Source: Akebia trifoliata (Eukaryota; Streptophyta; Magnoliopsida; Ranunculales; Lardizabalaceae). From it: a stretch of 64,000 bases of DNA. The position numbers and the translations under genes are program-made. The notes under the pieces were generated by a model. The model made no database searches, was not told where the DNA came from, and was given only the letters and a program-made list of their open reading frames with translations. The DNA lies in assembly GCA_017979445.1 (NCBI GenBank), contig CM030705.1, positions 16,509,040-16,573,039 of the forward strand. Direction: 5' to 3'. Of the stretch, positions 24,270 through 37,700 are shown piece after piece (the stretch's first letter is position 1; each line of letters opens with the position of its first letter).

Positions 24270-24590
24270 GTGCAAAAATAAAAATATTTTGGAAGTTGAT
24301 AAATTTTGTCTTCTACATCCTTGTGGCATTAGATCATGTTTTTGGATACAATGACGTGAGCTCAATATCCCTTACAAAGATTTCAAATCTTACTAAGTTA
24401 GTAAGGCTAGTCTTACTCAATTGTGAAAGAGTTTTTCTTTTTTTCAGTTTTAAGATTTCAACTAGTTTGGTAAGGATTTCCAACTTATTAAGGGTCTTTG
24501 GGCTCAACTTATGGCATCCAAAAACATGATCCAATGCTTTAGGGTTGTAGAAGAAAAAATTCTATGATTTTCGAAAAAGTAAAAATTCAA
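24270..24590. repeat. Long foldback repeat, arms of about 140 bp
   Basis: The left arm (about 24,270-24,420) and the reverse complement of the right arm (about 24,433-24,590) share TTCTACAxCCxTxxxGCATT, GATCATGTTTTTGGAT and AAATCTTACTAAGTTAGTAA-like segments in the same order. Both strands therefore give similar open frames, which are artefacts. The same arm occurs twice in direct orientation at 5,830-6,150. Confidence 0.7.
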
Positions 24591-25746
24591 AAAGAGTTAT
24601 TTTTCACCGTTAAATTTTTATTTTAAGTTTGGGGGATAGATGGAAGTTTGTTTTGAATTTTATTTTTCTTTTTGTGGATCAAAGTTTTTCGTTGAAATTT
24701 AGAGGGATGTGGTGTTGGATTGCTGATGTGGTAATCCATTTGAGCAAACTAACCCTTAAAAAGGAAAGTATTTTGCCAATTTGAAATATAAAAATAATTG
24801 TAAGGGCCACCGGGGCCACATACCATTCATTGCATGAAGTTCAACTTGAGTTAAGTATAGATAAAAAAACAAAAAATCTGAAATTGTTGTGGGGTCCATG
24901 ACCACCCCTTGTCCCTATGTAGTTTTTTTTGCCGTCGAGGTTAACTAACTTTTACTTACAACAAAAAATACCAATCTACACAACTCCTTATGAGCAAATT
25001 ACCATTTTGTGTAGTGATTATGATGAAATTTCATATCTGGTATATTATTCATTTTAATTCTCAAAACATATTTATGAGCGTGAGTTCGTAGGAAGATATT
25101 CTAATTTAAAGTGATGATTTGACTGATAAAATGTTACAGACTCGTTGATAATTATCAAAGATATCACTATTAAAAAATAAGGATATTTGTCTTTAAAGTT
25201 ACGAGCGAGATTGTCATGTTAAAATCAAGGATATTTGTTCTTTAAATTTACTAACGAATTTGTTATTTTTTATCAGTGATTGCCACTTTAAATTAGAGTA
25301 CGTACCACTCATTCGAAAATATGTTTTGGAAATAAAAATGAACTGAAAATTTGAAAAAGTAGCACAATTTTGAAAAGAATTCTCTAATTTTGAAAAGAAT
25401 TGATGTGTTGTAAGTAAAAGTTAGTGTGTAATAGAAACTCTCAAAAATAAATCCGAAAAGACACTGTGCACCCGCCAATGCATTTTAGCATTTCACGTGT
25501 GCATGTGACCAGTGAGGATCCATCATCCATCATCCATCATCCATCACATCTCCTCTTCACTTTCACTTCCAACAATTTACATCTCCCTCTCTATTTCTTC
25601 ACCCAACAAAACAAGAATCCAAAACCTCTCACAGAAACTCCAAAACTGAACTTTGTTCTCTCCAATGCGTCTCGAAACCCTAATTTTTCCCCCATTTTTC
25701 TCTACAAATCTACTCTCATAAAAGATATCTCATCTCTCCCTCATTA
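24591..25746. other. Intergenic and 5' flank/UTR of the BTB gene
   Basis: No gene up to about 25,480. At 25,519-25,548 there is a short (ATCC)n tract (CATCCATCATCCATC). From about 25,550 to 25,746 the sequence is C- and T-rich with little G (CTCCCTCTCTATTTCTTCAC), typical of a plant 5' UTR. An open frame across it has no in-frame link to the downstream gene. Confidence 0.5.
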
Positions 25747-28700
25747 ATGGCGGAAACCGTCCACAGGAAAACCTTTCGTCCTCGTGAAAATCTAGGGTTT
25801 CGCCAGGGCTGGTGCTTCCCTTTTGGCCTTAATCACCCTAGAAATGTCGAAAATCTGAGCAATTCTCAATCAAAAACACCTCAGAAATCTACCAATTCGT
25901 TCCCTAATTCTCCTCAAACCAACAGAACCCCATTAGGATTAGTTGGTCGTAATCGAATTGATCCTCGCCGAATCTTGTCTCCTGGAAGGGTTTCTCCAAT
26001 CGATTCCGACACTCCTTTTGATAATCTACCAGAAATTGTGCAGGAACCTTCATCTGTTGTTGAAATTGGGGATAAAGTTGGATCAATGACGAAACAGAAG
26101 TCATCGACACATGAGGGGATCAAGAATGAAGCTTTCTCTGGTGTTTTTGATGTAAGATTGAGTCTAAAGGGAAAGAATGGTGGATGTTTGGTTTTGGAAT
26201 TGTATTCCGAGGTTTTGTCTGCAAATAGCTCGGTTTTTGCAAATTTGATCGAAAATTGTCGAAGGAATTCGGGAAGCTCTACGAATCTATGTAGGATTGA
26301 AGTTCCTGACGTAGATAATTTGAATGTCTTTCATGAGACTATTGAGCTTATGTTTGAGGAAGATGATATCATGAAATGCCTTTTTACGATGGGGGTCTCA
26401 CGTTCGATTGATGTACTTGAGGTGAGGGATTGAGTGAATTATGATTTCTAGATATTTTTTTTCATTTGGTTTATATCTGGTTGGTAATTTATCAGTTTTT
26501 ATTTCTCTGAATTTATTCATGATCTATGCAATTCTTGTGGTATTTATTGAATTCATCCATTTTCCATTTGGTTTATAGTGGTGTGATGTTACATGAGTGT
26601 TTGAGGACATGAAACTTTTGAAATTTGAATCATATAATGCATCTTAATTGAACTCTACTTAGTGTATGTTGTTTAGTGCATTATAGCATATGAAAATCCT
26701 TGAATGATCCACTTTGATTGACTGTTTTAGAAAGGAAACCATCTTCTTAGTATATACTTCTTGAGCGCTGAATTTATCCATAAATTGGGAGATGGTGGTT
26801 TGAACATCAATGTTATGTTCATCAGTACTAGGGTCACATCTTTATTATTATTATTTTTAATTCATCAATCTTTACAATATTTTTTTTCTTCCTCTGGTAG
26901 TACATATTTCGATGTTCATATGCAAAATGCCCAAAGTGCATGCTGCTCCATTGTATTGGATGTCTTGTTAAATTGGGATCCATACCATACCCATGCTTTG
27001 ATTGATCCTTTCTCATACATGTTTCTAGCTCCTATGTTGAAATTGAGATTCTTGTCAAACTCATTGGTAGAATGGAAATTTGTTGATAGATTTGGAATTT
27101 GACATACGGGTTAGTGTGAGAGAGAGAGAAAATGGAACTTGGATTATGTCTATCCCCCATATTTGGAGTGTTTGATCTTAGTAACAAGTTTGCACCTCAT
27201 GATGAGAACGTGGTTTATTAGAAGTTTTACGAGTTACGAGTAATGTGATATGGAGCACCTAATGCATGAAATTGAAAAAAATAATCCTAGTCAATGTAGG
27301 ATATGAATGGGTGGCATCATGGTTGAAGGGGCGTATATTGGGTTAGTAGCAATATATATGTATATCTATCTATCTATCTATATATATATATATATATTTT
27401 GTTAAGTGAAAATTTTATTGATAAGAGGATAAGGTCCTCAAAGAAAAGAAACAATCTTACAATCTCCCATCTAAACAGAATATCTTCAAAAAAACACCCC
27501 TCTAAACTCATTGAATTGCTTACACCAAACAAACAACAAACCAAGGATGCTAAAGAGTAATTCTTGCATCGAGCTTCCCTTTCCATCAAAAGTATGCCCA
27601 TTCTATTGGGATAAAATCCTTATCACAAAGATTTGGGTTCGGCTAAACAAATCGAATTCCTCCATTCTATTCTGTCCCAGGACACGTCTTTTGTTATTGG
27701 AAGTGTGTTCATATCGGATGTCACTATCTCAACCCTTGTTATTTTGGATCTTCATCTCGTTCTATTTAGCACCTTCAACTTGCATGTTCCTTTTAGCTGA
27801 GGCTGTAATTAGTCTTCATTGAACATGTGAATGCCATCTCAATCGTCTTTTTATTAATTTATTGCCTATAGGAGCTACTCCACACTTTTTTCAATATGTT
27901 CATTTCTAATTATATCTTTCCTCTCATCCATCTCAACATCCTCATCACACTATGTTCAATTTATTAACTTGATGCTACTTGACTGTTTAACATCGAACTC
28001 TGTAAAGCATAGTTAGTTTTACTATTGTCTTTTAGAAAATTTCTTTTAATTTGATTGGGTACGTGTGAACGACATAACACTCCAGAAGTGCACCTCTATT
28101 TAACCATGCAGTTTTGATTCTATGGGAGACATCTTCCCCAATCTCTCCATCCTTATACATAATAGACCTAAGATAATGAAAATAGTTATTTCCAGATCAT
28201 CCCTGCACTGGTAGGCGCATCTTCAACTTGGTCCAAGGGATTGCTCTGCCTCCTATAGTGGACTTCCTTGATTTCCCTTTGCTTGCCGAGAAGATATAGA
28301 CTCAAGTATTTTTTTTACTCAGTAATTACACACTACACTCTCGGTCATAATTTTAGTTTTGTGTTCACTCTCTCTCTAGTCTCATCAAAACACTAAGATA
28401 CATTCTCTTCAATATAAGTAGTTACCTCATTTATGGCTAGAGCAAATAAATACGGATTCAAAGTTGATTCCTAATGTTTACCAATTGTAAGTTGTCTATT
28501 CTCCATTTTCTTTCACATTGTTCACAATTCCTCTCTTACATTTCCTTGATTGTGTCAATATATCTATTCATGACTTGTTTCTTTCCTAATTCCCAATAGA
28601 TTAGCTCTCCAGATATTTTATCATATGTTTTCTCTCAGTCAATTAAAATCATATGGTTATTGTCAATTTTCTTTTAATTTCGCAATCATTTTTCTGAGTA

Positions 28701-31700
28701 GAAAGATTGCTTCAATGGTTGATCTGCTTGGCATAAAATCAAATTGATTTTTTGAAACTCTTTTGCTAGTCTTTTAATGCCATATGTGTATATTTTTTCC
28801 ATAGATTTGAAATCTTTCGCTATGCTTTTAATGCCTGTAATTGCTTCATCTTACACGACTGTAGTCTATGGCTCTAAGCTTCACATTTATTGCTTTTTTA
28901 ATTTATTTAGAGAAGATAATGTTTTTATCCTTCTAGATTTCACCAACTTATTCTTCGACATTAATTATTTTACACTCTCTATGCCATCTATTAATAAAAC
29001 ATCTGATTCCACTATCCTATGTTGTGTAGTTAAACTCTCCTCAGGGATAACCTTGCAATCTTTATTATGTTTATTTGTCTTAATAGTAAAAGGTTTCATA
29101 TTTTGTATTTAAAAAGATGAAATAAAACCTACCTTCCGTTTCTCGTCTTGTTTCTCCAACGAGTGGAATAAGTCGAGTTTGGTAGAGTGGATGAAAGAAA
29201 GTGTTGCTAACGGAACTCAAAGGGCTTGATGGAAGGAGAAATTAGGTGGCTATCTAATGAGGAAAAGATCAAAAAGGTAAGTGCTAAAGAGGAATTCCTA
29301 ACAGTATCAAAGATGGAAGAAATAAGTTGGAAGCAAAAAAGATAAGGTGCAATGATCGAAAGAAGGTGGATAAAAGACAAATTTTTTTTCATAAGGTGAC
29401 CAACGTCCATGAAAGAAAGAGATAATATTTGGAATGAAGATCAATGAGAATTTTGTGGAAGGAAATGTTGGTATAACTGTATAAGTGAAGTTATCATGAA
29501 TTATTATTCTAATTTATGGTCCAAGAGAGACATGTATAGACCAATTTAAATGGCCTTTTGTTTGTGAGTATAAGTTGTAACCAAGCAACATGCCTTGAAA
29601 GTCCTTTTCAGAAAAATAATGTTTGAGAGGTGATTAAATGCATGGATGGGGAAAAGGATTTTTTGGGGCCTGATGGTTTCTCTATGGAAATTTGTAAGGC
29701 TTGTTTTCTTTTGGATCCATAAGCCAGGGTGATAATAGAAACTCACTCGAATTTTGTGAGGCTTGTTGGTAGGTTATCAAAGGTGATCTCATGAAGATGA
29801 TTCTGAATTTCACGAACGGACTTTTCTTAATTATGGCTTCCACTGTACATTCATACTTCGTTTTCATAGTAAGGTGAGGACTGGCTATTAACATATTGCA
29901 AAGCTGCTCAAGGATGATGCTTTCTCAAATCATTTCTTGGGAGCAAGGAGCTATTGTAATAGATGAATTTTGGATGGATTTTTAATTGTTGATAAGTACA
30001 TTGATCCAAGAATCAAGGGAGGAAAATTGGGCATAGTTTGCAATATTGGTATGGAGAAGATGTATAACCATTGGAGTTGGATTTTCTTGTACTATGACCA
30101 TGGGGTTTGGTGGCATGTGTCAAGTGTGTCCTATGTTTCCTTCTCATTTCTATTTAATGAGAGTCCAATGGGACTTCTTAATAGATCTCGGGAGTTGAGG
30201 CAAGGAGACCTTCTGTCACCTTTAAATTTTTGCTAATTGTTGAAGTGGCAAGTGAATTGATATCTATAGTAGTTGAGAGAGGCATGTTGGAAGGGGTTTC
30301 AAAGTTGAGGAATAGCGGGTGATAGTTTTTCACTTGTAGTTTGCAGATGACATTTTGGTATTTTGGTTTTGGACATGTCACAAAAGACTTCATAGAGCAT
30401 TTGAATTTGAAGAAATCAGGTAGAAAGAGCAAATGACATTGTTTCTGTGCATCTTGGCTTCCAACATACCCAACTTTGTATCCAATTTGCTGATTGTTAT
30501 TAGAACACATTGTTGGAAAGCTAATGACAAGCCTATGATATTGGTTCCAATATGCATCTTGGAAATAGGTCGTTTCATGGGGTCAAATTTTAGTTCAAAA
30601 TTGAAATGTGTTATTTATTTTAGTACTTCTTATCTTGTGATTTTAACCGATTTTAGGGTTTTGAAAGTTTGGTTCAGTTAGGAATATCTTATTTCAGGTT
30701 ATGTGTTTGGCTAAGTTACTTATTTTTTTACTATTTTGGCAATGGCAAGTACTATGTATTGGAAGTAATGTCTTGTAATGATTTATTATTTCTTAGTTTC
30801 CTAGATTTCTACTATTTCTATGTAAGGGCATTTTTTCCATACACATTAGTTAATATAAATATCTGTCAAGCTTTCATTATGAGACTTGACAATTATTTTT
30901 TCCACAATTCTTCTTGGTATCAGAGCCCTAGAGGACCCATCGATCCACTCCTTGGGTTTTCCTCTTCGATTTAGGGATATTGAAGCATCATCTCCTCTCT
31001 TTTCTTCTCCCCCATCAACCCTCTAGATCTTGAGACCTAATAACCTAGCAAGAGCTTCATTAGAAGGTCTCCCCTTCATAAGCTTTTTTTTTCTGTTTTA
31101 ATTCATGTTCCCTTAATCGTATGTTGCGATAGGGATTGTATTAGTAATCACATGATGTGATAGATTTTCTGCACTGTGTTTAAGCCCTACGATAGGGTTT
31201 TTTCCTTGCGACAGGTTGTTTAGATTTATCCCTGGCCTATGATAGGGTTTTTGCCATTGTTGGATTGGGTGCTACCCTGCCATAGCAATAGGGGTGCTGT
31301 TTGGTGCCCTGCGACAACAACAAGGGTGGAGCTTGGTGTCTGCAATAAGATTTTCAGCCCTTGCTATTGCCTTACGATAGTGCTATTGCTAGGTGTTGCT
31401 GTTTTCTAACTGCAATAGATTTTTCTTTGCCGATTTTTTGGTTTAGAAGGCTGCCTTTTACCTCGTGATTTATTCCATATTGGGTCGAGATTACGGAAGA
31501 TCTCCCTTCAAGCCAAAGTTACTAATTTCTTGTTCACTGTGAGTGATGACATTGAATCAAGAGACCAAGGATTCCAACACTATTCTTGGGGCAAATTTCT
31601 TAACCCAACGTATTATTAGTGCCTTATTAGATGGTTGGAATTTTTAGTCATGGTCTCGGTTTGTGAGACTTTATTTGGGCAGTAGAGGTAAATCTGGATG

Positions 31701-34700
31701 GTTTTTTAGTATCGTTAATAAGCCACCCCTCACTGATCCTAAAATTGAATAATGGGAGATCAATAATTGCACTATTCTTGGATGGCTATTTAATTCTATG
31801 GAACAGTGCATCTATACCATGTTTATGTACCATATACGCATGCTAGGAATGACTCGAGGATTTATGAGTTTTATCGAAACATTGCCTAGGCTACCCAAGG
31901 GACTCAGAGTGTAGCTAATTATTTTAGGTTTATTCAGTCCTGCTGAGAGGAGTTCTCTTATTATGAGTTTATGACTGAGTTGTTTGCAGAAGCAGCTGGG
32001 TATGTGGTTACAATGATTGCTTGACATTAGACATACCAGTTTCTCATGAGTTTACGCCTTGAGTTTGTGATACTTTGGACTCAGGTTCTTAACATTACTC
32101 CTTTACCTTTTTTATTTTAGACATTTGAGACCATTGATAGTGATGAGCGTCGTCATCGTACAGTTCCTTCTCAGACCCAGGCCCTTTATATTCTTTATGT
32201 TCCAACTACAAATCATATGATTTTAGCAGCCAATTCAGGTTTTTCTGACTCTCGTGCCCAGGGATCTGGGAGTCGTGGTCGTGGAGGTGGTGGTTGTGGT
32301 AAAGGGAGTGGTCTTACTTGCAGTCATTGTGGGAAGATTGGCCATGAGAAGGTCTGATGTTTTCAGCTCTATCCTTATCTGTTGCGATCTTCTACCATTC
32401 CTTTGTGAGATTATGCTCTTTATCCCTTTATCCTATGTTTTTTTTCCTTGCTTCTATGTTTCATGTTCCTCACTTATCTCTTAATCTTTTGTCTGTGAAT
32501 AGTATTACCAAATCTCTAAATTGCTTAATAACATTTTTTCCTACTCGCTTTATTTTTCAAGACCTGACTTTGAAAAAGAGTTATGGCAAGGGGTATGAGA
32601 GGGATGGATTGTACTTGTTTGGATCTCAGCATACTGCTGTCTTGGCTTCTGTGTTTCCATTATCTAAGAGCCATGTTTTTTCTTCTCTGTCTTCAGATTT
32701 GTAGCATGTTCGCTTAGAACATGCTATTTTTTTTTTTGAAAAAGTTAAACTTGAGTGTAACATATAAAGATGTGGAATCTAGATGTAGCTCGCATAATCA
32801 TGGAATACAAATTATTGGGCAACGATGGACACCATCAAGAGATGCCCAGCAATGGCTAAGGACATGCTAATTTTTAGCATTTATGTTCTTTATTTCTTGT
32901 TTTAAAAAATTCTTGTAGTAGACACAAGTTTCAGTATTTTGTGTGTGAGCTTTCTAAACGTAGACGTACTTCATATATTCCTTGTATGCATCGGTTTAAG
33001 ATAATGTTTGATTTAGTTCACTCTGATGTGTGGGAGCCTTCCCATATTATTTCTATTGGTCATTGATATTATGTTATATTTATAGATGACTATTCTCGTT
33101 GTATTTAGGTTTATCTTATGCATTCTTGTTCTTAAATGCTTCCTATTTTTGTTAATTTTTTAAAAATGATTCAAACTTAGTGCAACATCACTGTTAAATC
33201 TCTTAGGTCCGTCAATGTCAGAGAATATATTTCTAATGGGATTCGTTCTCACCTTCATAAACATGGTATGCTTTATTAGTTGACTTGTCCTTACACTTCT
33301 GAGCAGAATGGGATGGTGGAACGTAAGAATCACCACTTGATAAATATTGTTCGTTGCCCTCTTCGAGGAATCCATGTTCCTAAGTTGTATTGGAATATGG
33401 TAGTCCTCACTGCGGTTTTCCTGTTTAACCGTGTTTCGAGTCGCACCTTAGGGGGACAGGTGCCTCTTCATGTTCTTCGTTCGATAACACCCTCTTCCCC
33501 ATTTCACCCAGAGTCTTTGGGTGCACTTGTTTTGTTCAGGACATAACCCCTTATCGCATGAAATTAGATGACAAAGTCATTCGGTGTGTTTTCTTGGGTT
33601 ACTCATCTATGTTGAAGGGGTATCAGTGTTATGATCCCATTTCTCATCGTGTCATACATTCTTTGGATGTCATCTTTTTTAAAAATGTTTCATACTTTCG
33701 TTCTATATCTTTGCATGACTTTTTTCCTTTGTAGGATCCTTTTCATATAGTGTTACCCTCTCCGGTCTTCTCTTTATTTTCATCGACGCTTCATGTTTAC
33801 TCTTGTTGCTTTCGCCCCTTTCCAACCTTGTCCTTGGACTCAATATATCCTCTTCTACACCTATTCGTATCCCTTCTATTTCGGACTCTCACTTGCCTAT
33901 TGCACTTCGCAAAGGTAAGCGGGAGTGTGTTATTGATCATCTTATTGCTCAATTCGTTTCTTATTAGGGACTTTTTTCTACTTATCATGCCTACCTTACC
34001 GCCACTGATTCTATTTGAGTTCCTTAGTATGTATTAGAGGTTTTGTGAGGTCTTTAGTGGATTGGAGTCATGACTGTTGAGATAGATGTTTTGCAGAAGG
34101 GGAACAAGCTCCAAAAGAATCACACCTAGGAGCTTGTTCTCCTTCCTTCTGGGGAGCGGACTGTTGGTTGTAAATGGGTTTTCACTATCAAATATCTTGT
34201 GGATGACATCGTTGATCGATATAAGGCATGCTTAATTTCTAAGGGATTTACGCAGACTCTAGGAAAGGATTTTGATGCTACATTTGCCCCCTGTAGCTAA
34301 AATTTCCATTGCTCACCTCCTTATCTCTTTAGTTTCATGTCACTTATAGTCTCTTCACCAATTCGATGTGAAGGATACCTTTCTGAATAGTAATCTGACT
34401 GAGATTATCTATATGGATCCCCTTCTTGGTTTCGTCTTTAAGGGGAGTATTTTGGAAAGGTATGTTGCTTTCTTAAATCTCTATATGACCTAAAACAGTC
34501 TCTGTGAGCCTAGTTTCAACATTTTTCTGAGGTCATTTTATCTATAGAGTTTTTCAGATATAATTCAAATCATATTTGCTTTGTTTGTCAAGGATTGGAT
34601 GGTCGTTGCGTCATTGTTCTGGTTTATGTGGATGATATTATCTTGGCTAGAGGTGATGTCCAGTGCATTGACAGGGGTAAAGATATTGGATTGTGCTTTT

Positions 34701-37700
34701 GAAGTTAAGGACTTGGTTCCCCTCAAGTACTTCTTGGGGATAAAAGTGGGCCGCTCTCACCGTGGTATTTCGCTATTTCAACGCAAATATACATTGGATT
34801 TTCTTCAAGACACAAGTATGCTTAGTTGTCATCCTATTTCCTCTCTTATGGATCAGAATTATTGCCTTCATGCAGAATCTGATGATCCATTATGTTATCC
34901 TTTTTATCAGAGACTCGTAGGCCGTTTGATTTATATGACTAACACTAGAACGGATTTGACATTTGTGGTTAGTGTGGTCAGTCACTTCATGCATGCTCTG
35001 CGCACTTCTCATCTTGATACCGTTTATCGTATTCTTCGTTACTTGAAGTCGCATCCTGATCTTGGGTTTTTCTACTCGTCCATTGTTCAACCTCATTTGT
35101 TCAACTTCACTGGTGTTGATTATACTGGTTTTATTACAGATATGAAATTTTGCTCTGATTTCTACACTTTCCATTGTGGTGATCTGATCTCGTGGAAAAG
35201 TAAAAAAATTGAGTGTGGTTTCTTGTTCTTCTGCTAAAACTGAATATCGAGTTATGACCTTTTACACATGTAAGCTTATTTGGCTTCGATCGTTTTTTAT
35301 AGAGCTAGGATTTCCTGTCTCTGATTCCTCCACATTGTTTTGCAACAACAAGTCTGTTATCATGCTTGCTTCTGATTCTGTCATTCACGAGAGATCCAAG
35401 TATATAGAGGTTGATGTTCATTTTCTCAGGAAGAATGTTTGATCTGGTGCCCTTCAGACAATATTTGTATCTTCTTTAGATCAGCTTGCCGACATGCTTA
35501 CGAAGTATGTTGGTCCCTCTGTTAATAACTCTCATCTTGTCAAGTTGGGCTTAGTTGATATATTTGCCCTAGCTTGAGGGGGAATATTGAAAATAATGTC
35601 TTGTAATGTTTCATTATTTCCTAGTTTCCTAGATTTCTACTATTTCTATGTAAGGGCATTTTTATCCATTCACATTAGTTAATATATTTGCCAAGCTCTC
35701 ATTATGAGACTTGACAATTATTTTTTTCACAATTCTTCTATTGTAGTACGAAATAGGGTTGTATTAGGACTTTAAATCTTTATTTAACCTATGAAAATTG
35801 AGTTGTAGAGGACTTTTGGGTCATTATTATCAATTGAATTTAGTTTCTTTAAAGAATTTCCTATATGTTTTGTTCTTTTGGAAAATTGCCATAAGAGGAC
35901 CAAATTTCTATTTAACTATCAAAAACTTATATATTTTAGAAATTACATAGAAAGAAGTTAAATCATTGGACTGTCCAACGTTTTAGGAACTCGTTGGACA
36001 GTCTAGTTTTTTATATTATTTTATGAGTTTGAATGACAAAAATGATCAAAGACTTTTGTAGGTTGGGGCATTTTATTTAAAACACAATGCAAAACACTAG
36101 AATGTCCAGCGAGTTAGAAAAATGTTGGACGGTCCAACATTTTAATTCGTTTTAAGTAAATTCTTTTAGTATTTTTTTTTGATAATTAGTGAGAAATTTG
36201 GTCCTTTTCGGGTAATTGTTTGCTTTTCTTTTGTATTGAACAATTTATTCCAAGGAAGAAGACAATTTACGTTGGTTGGTACCAATGCGAGGTTTATTTT
36301 TAGCTCCATGGCCTGGGTTCTAATGTATTAAATTTTGGTTCCGATGCCTATTTCAGTCATAGTGGAAATGGAAATATTTTAGCACTGTGAAAATTACTAC
36401 AGTTTTTATGGAAATGTTGAGGAAGTTTTTATTGATATTGTTGGAAATAACATATGCATGATAACATACTCATAAGTTACCTCAAATAGCGTATGGAGTG
36501 TGTAAATGAGGATCAGTAGCATTGTGTTACACACTGGCACATGTATTTGAAAGTCTTACCACCAAATAGTATTATGTGCTACATGACAATGAGATACATC
36601 TTAATATATTAACACTTGCTTAAATGAACAAGCTAAAAGTACTACATTCTCGTGTAAATATATATATATATATATATATATTTATACATATATGGGGAAA
36701 GGTTCGGCTATCTACTTTTTGCCCTATGTGTTTTGTCCTACATGGGTTAGAAGTTTTGGAATGGGCTGATTTTTGGTGAGGCTGATCTCTATGGTGAGAT
36801 CATTCTCACCAAAAATCAGCCCATTCCAAAGCCTCTAGCCCCATGTTTACAAGTTGAAGAATCGTGGACCGTTTTTTTTTCGTAAACAACTTTTGGTGGG
36901 GTTAGAAGTTTCGGAATGGGCTGATTTTTGGTGAGGATAATCTCCTCACCATAGAGATCATCCTCACCAAAAATCAGCCTATTCCAAAACTTCTAACCCA
37001 TGTAGGACAAAATATGTAGGGTGCCGAACATGACCCATACGTATATCATGGAAAAACCACATGATCTCAACCATCTAAACACAAATTCCAACGGTTGAGA
37101 TTTATCCTCGAGATAAGTATGTCTGAGATGTGTGTTATGGGGATATGTATAAATCTCTGCCGTTGGATTTTTTTTGTTTACACAACAGAGATCATGTGTT
37201 TTCTCATGAGTCATTGGATATATATATATATATATAAACACACACACACTATTATAATGAAAGAAAGCGGAGTAAGTGTGGTTTGAGACCAAAATTTGGA
37301 TACCCCCCATCATTTACGTCAAAGCAAATAAAATTACAACCCTACAACCTTATAACCACGTTAGTTTTCTAAAATTACTTAAATAACCTTTCATTTTTAT
37401 GTTAATCTTCAAAATTTTCGTAATTAATATTTTAAATTACAAAAATGCCCTTACAATAAAATTTACAATCCCAAACCCTAACACCATAGTATTAAATTTC
37501 GACGTATTTCAATGTTTTCATTTCCACAAGGTCTTGCATGAAATTTAACTGACGGTTTCTTTTTGTAAATATTTCGATGGATACACTATCCATTTCGTGT
37601 AATAGTCTGGTGAATATTAAATTTTGACCAAAATAATCAAGTTTTAGATATAAAAATGCATGATTTCAGTGGAAGTATTCCGATGAATAGTAAACTTCAA

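Larger units (their letters stand above)
30760..35740 (+). mobile_element. Ty1/copia retrotransposon with short LTRs, decayed
   Basis: About 5.0 kb, with LTRs of ~155 bp at 30,760-30,914 and 35,590-35,740. The primer-binding site TGGTATCAGAGCC (30,915-30,927) is complementary to initiator Met tRNA, and the polypurine tract GAGGGGGAATA precedes the 3' LTR. Coding pieces appear in copia order: a CX2CX4HX4C zinc knuckle (CSHCGKIGHEK, from 32,319; the codon before the last Cys is a stop), integrase (TCPYTSEQNGMVERKN, 33,285-), reverse transcriptase (LVYVDDIILA, YVDD at 34,625-34,636) and RNase H (SSAKTEYRVM; CNNKSVIMLASD; HERSKYIEVDVHFLR). Stops and frameshifts occur throughout. It lies in the BTB gene intron in sense orientation. 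Confidence 0.88.

Noticed and set aside
25904..26123. Antisense frames inside the first exon of the BTB gene
   Set aside because: They lie opposite a well-supported coding exon and have no domain; they are shadows.
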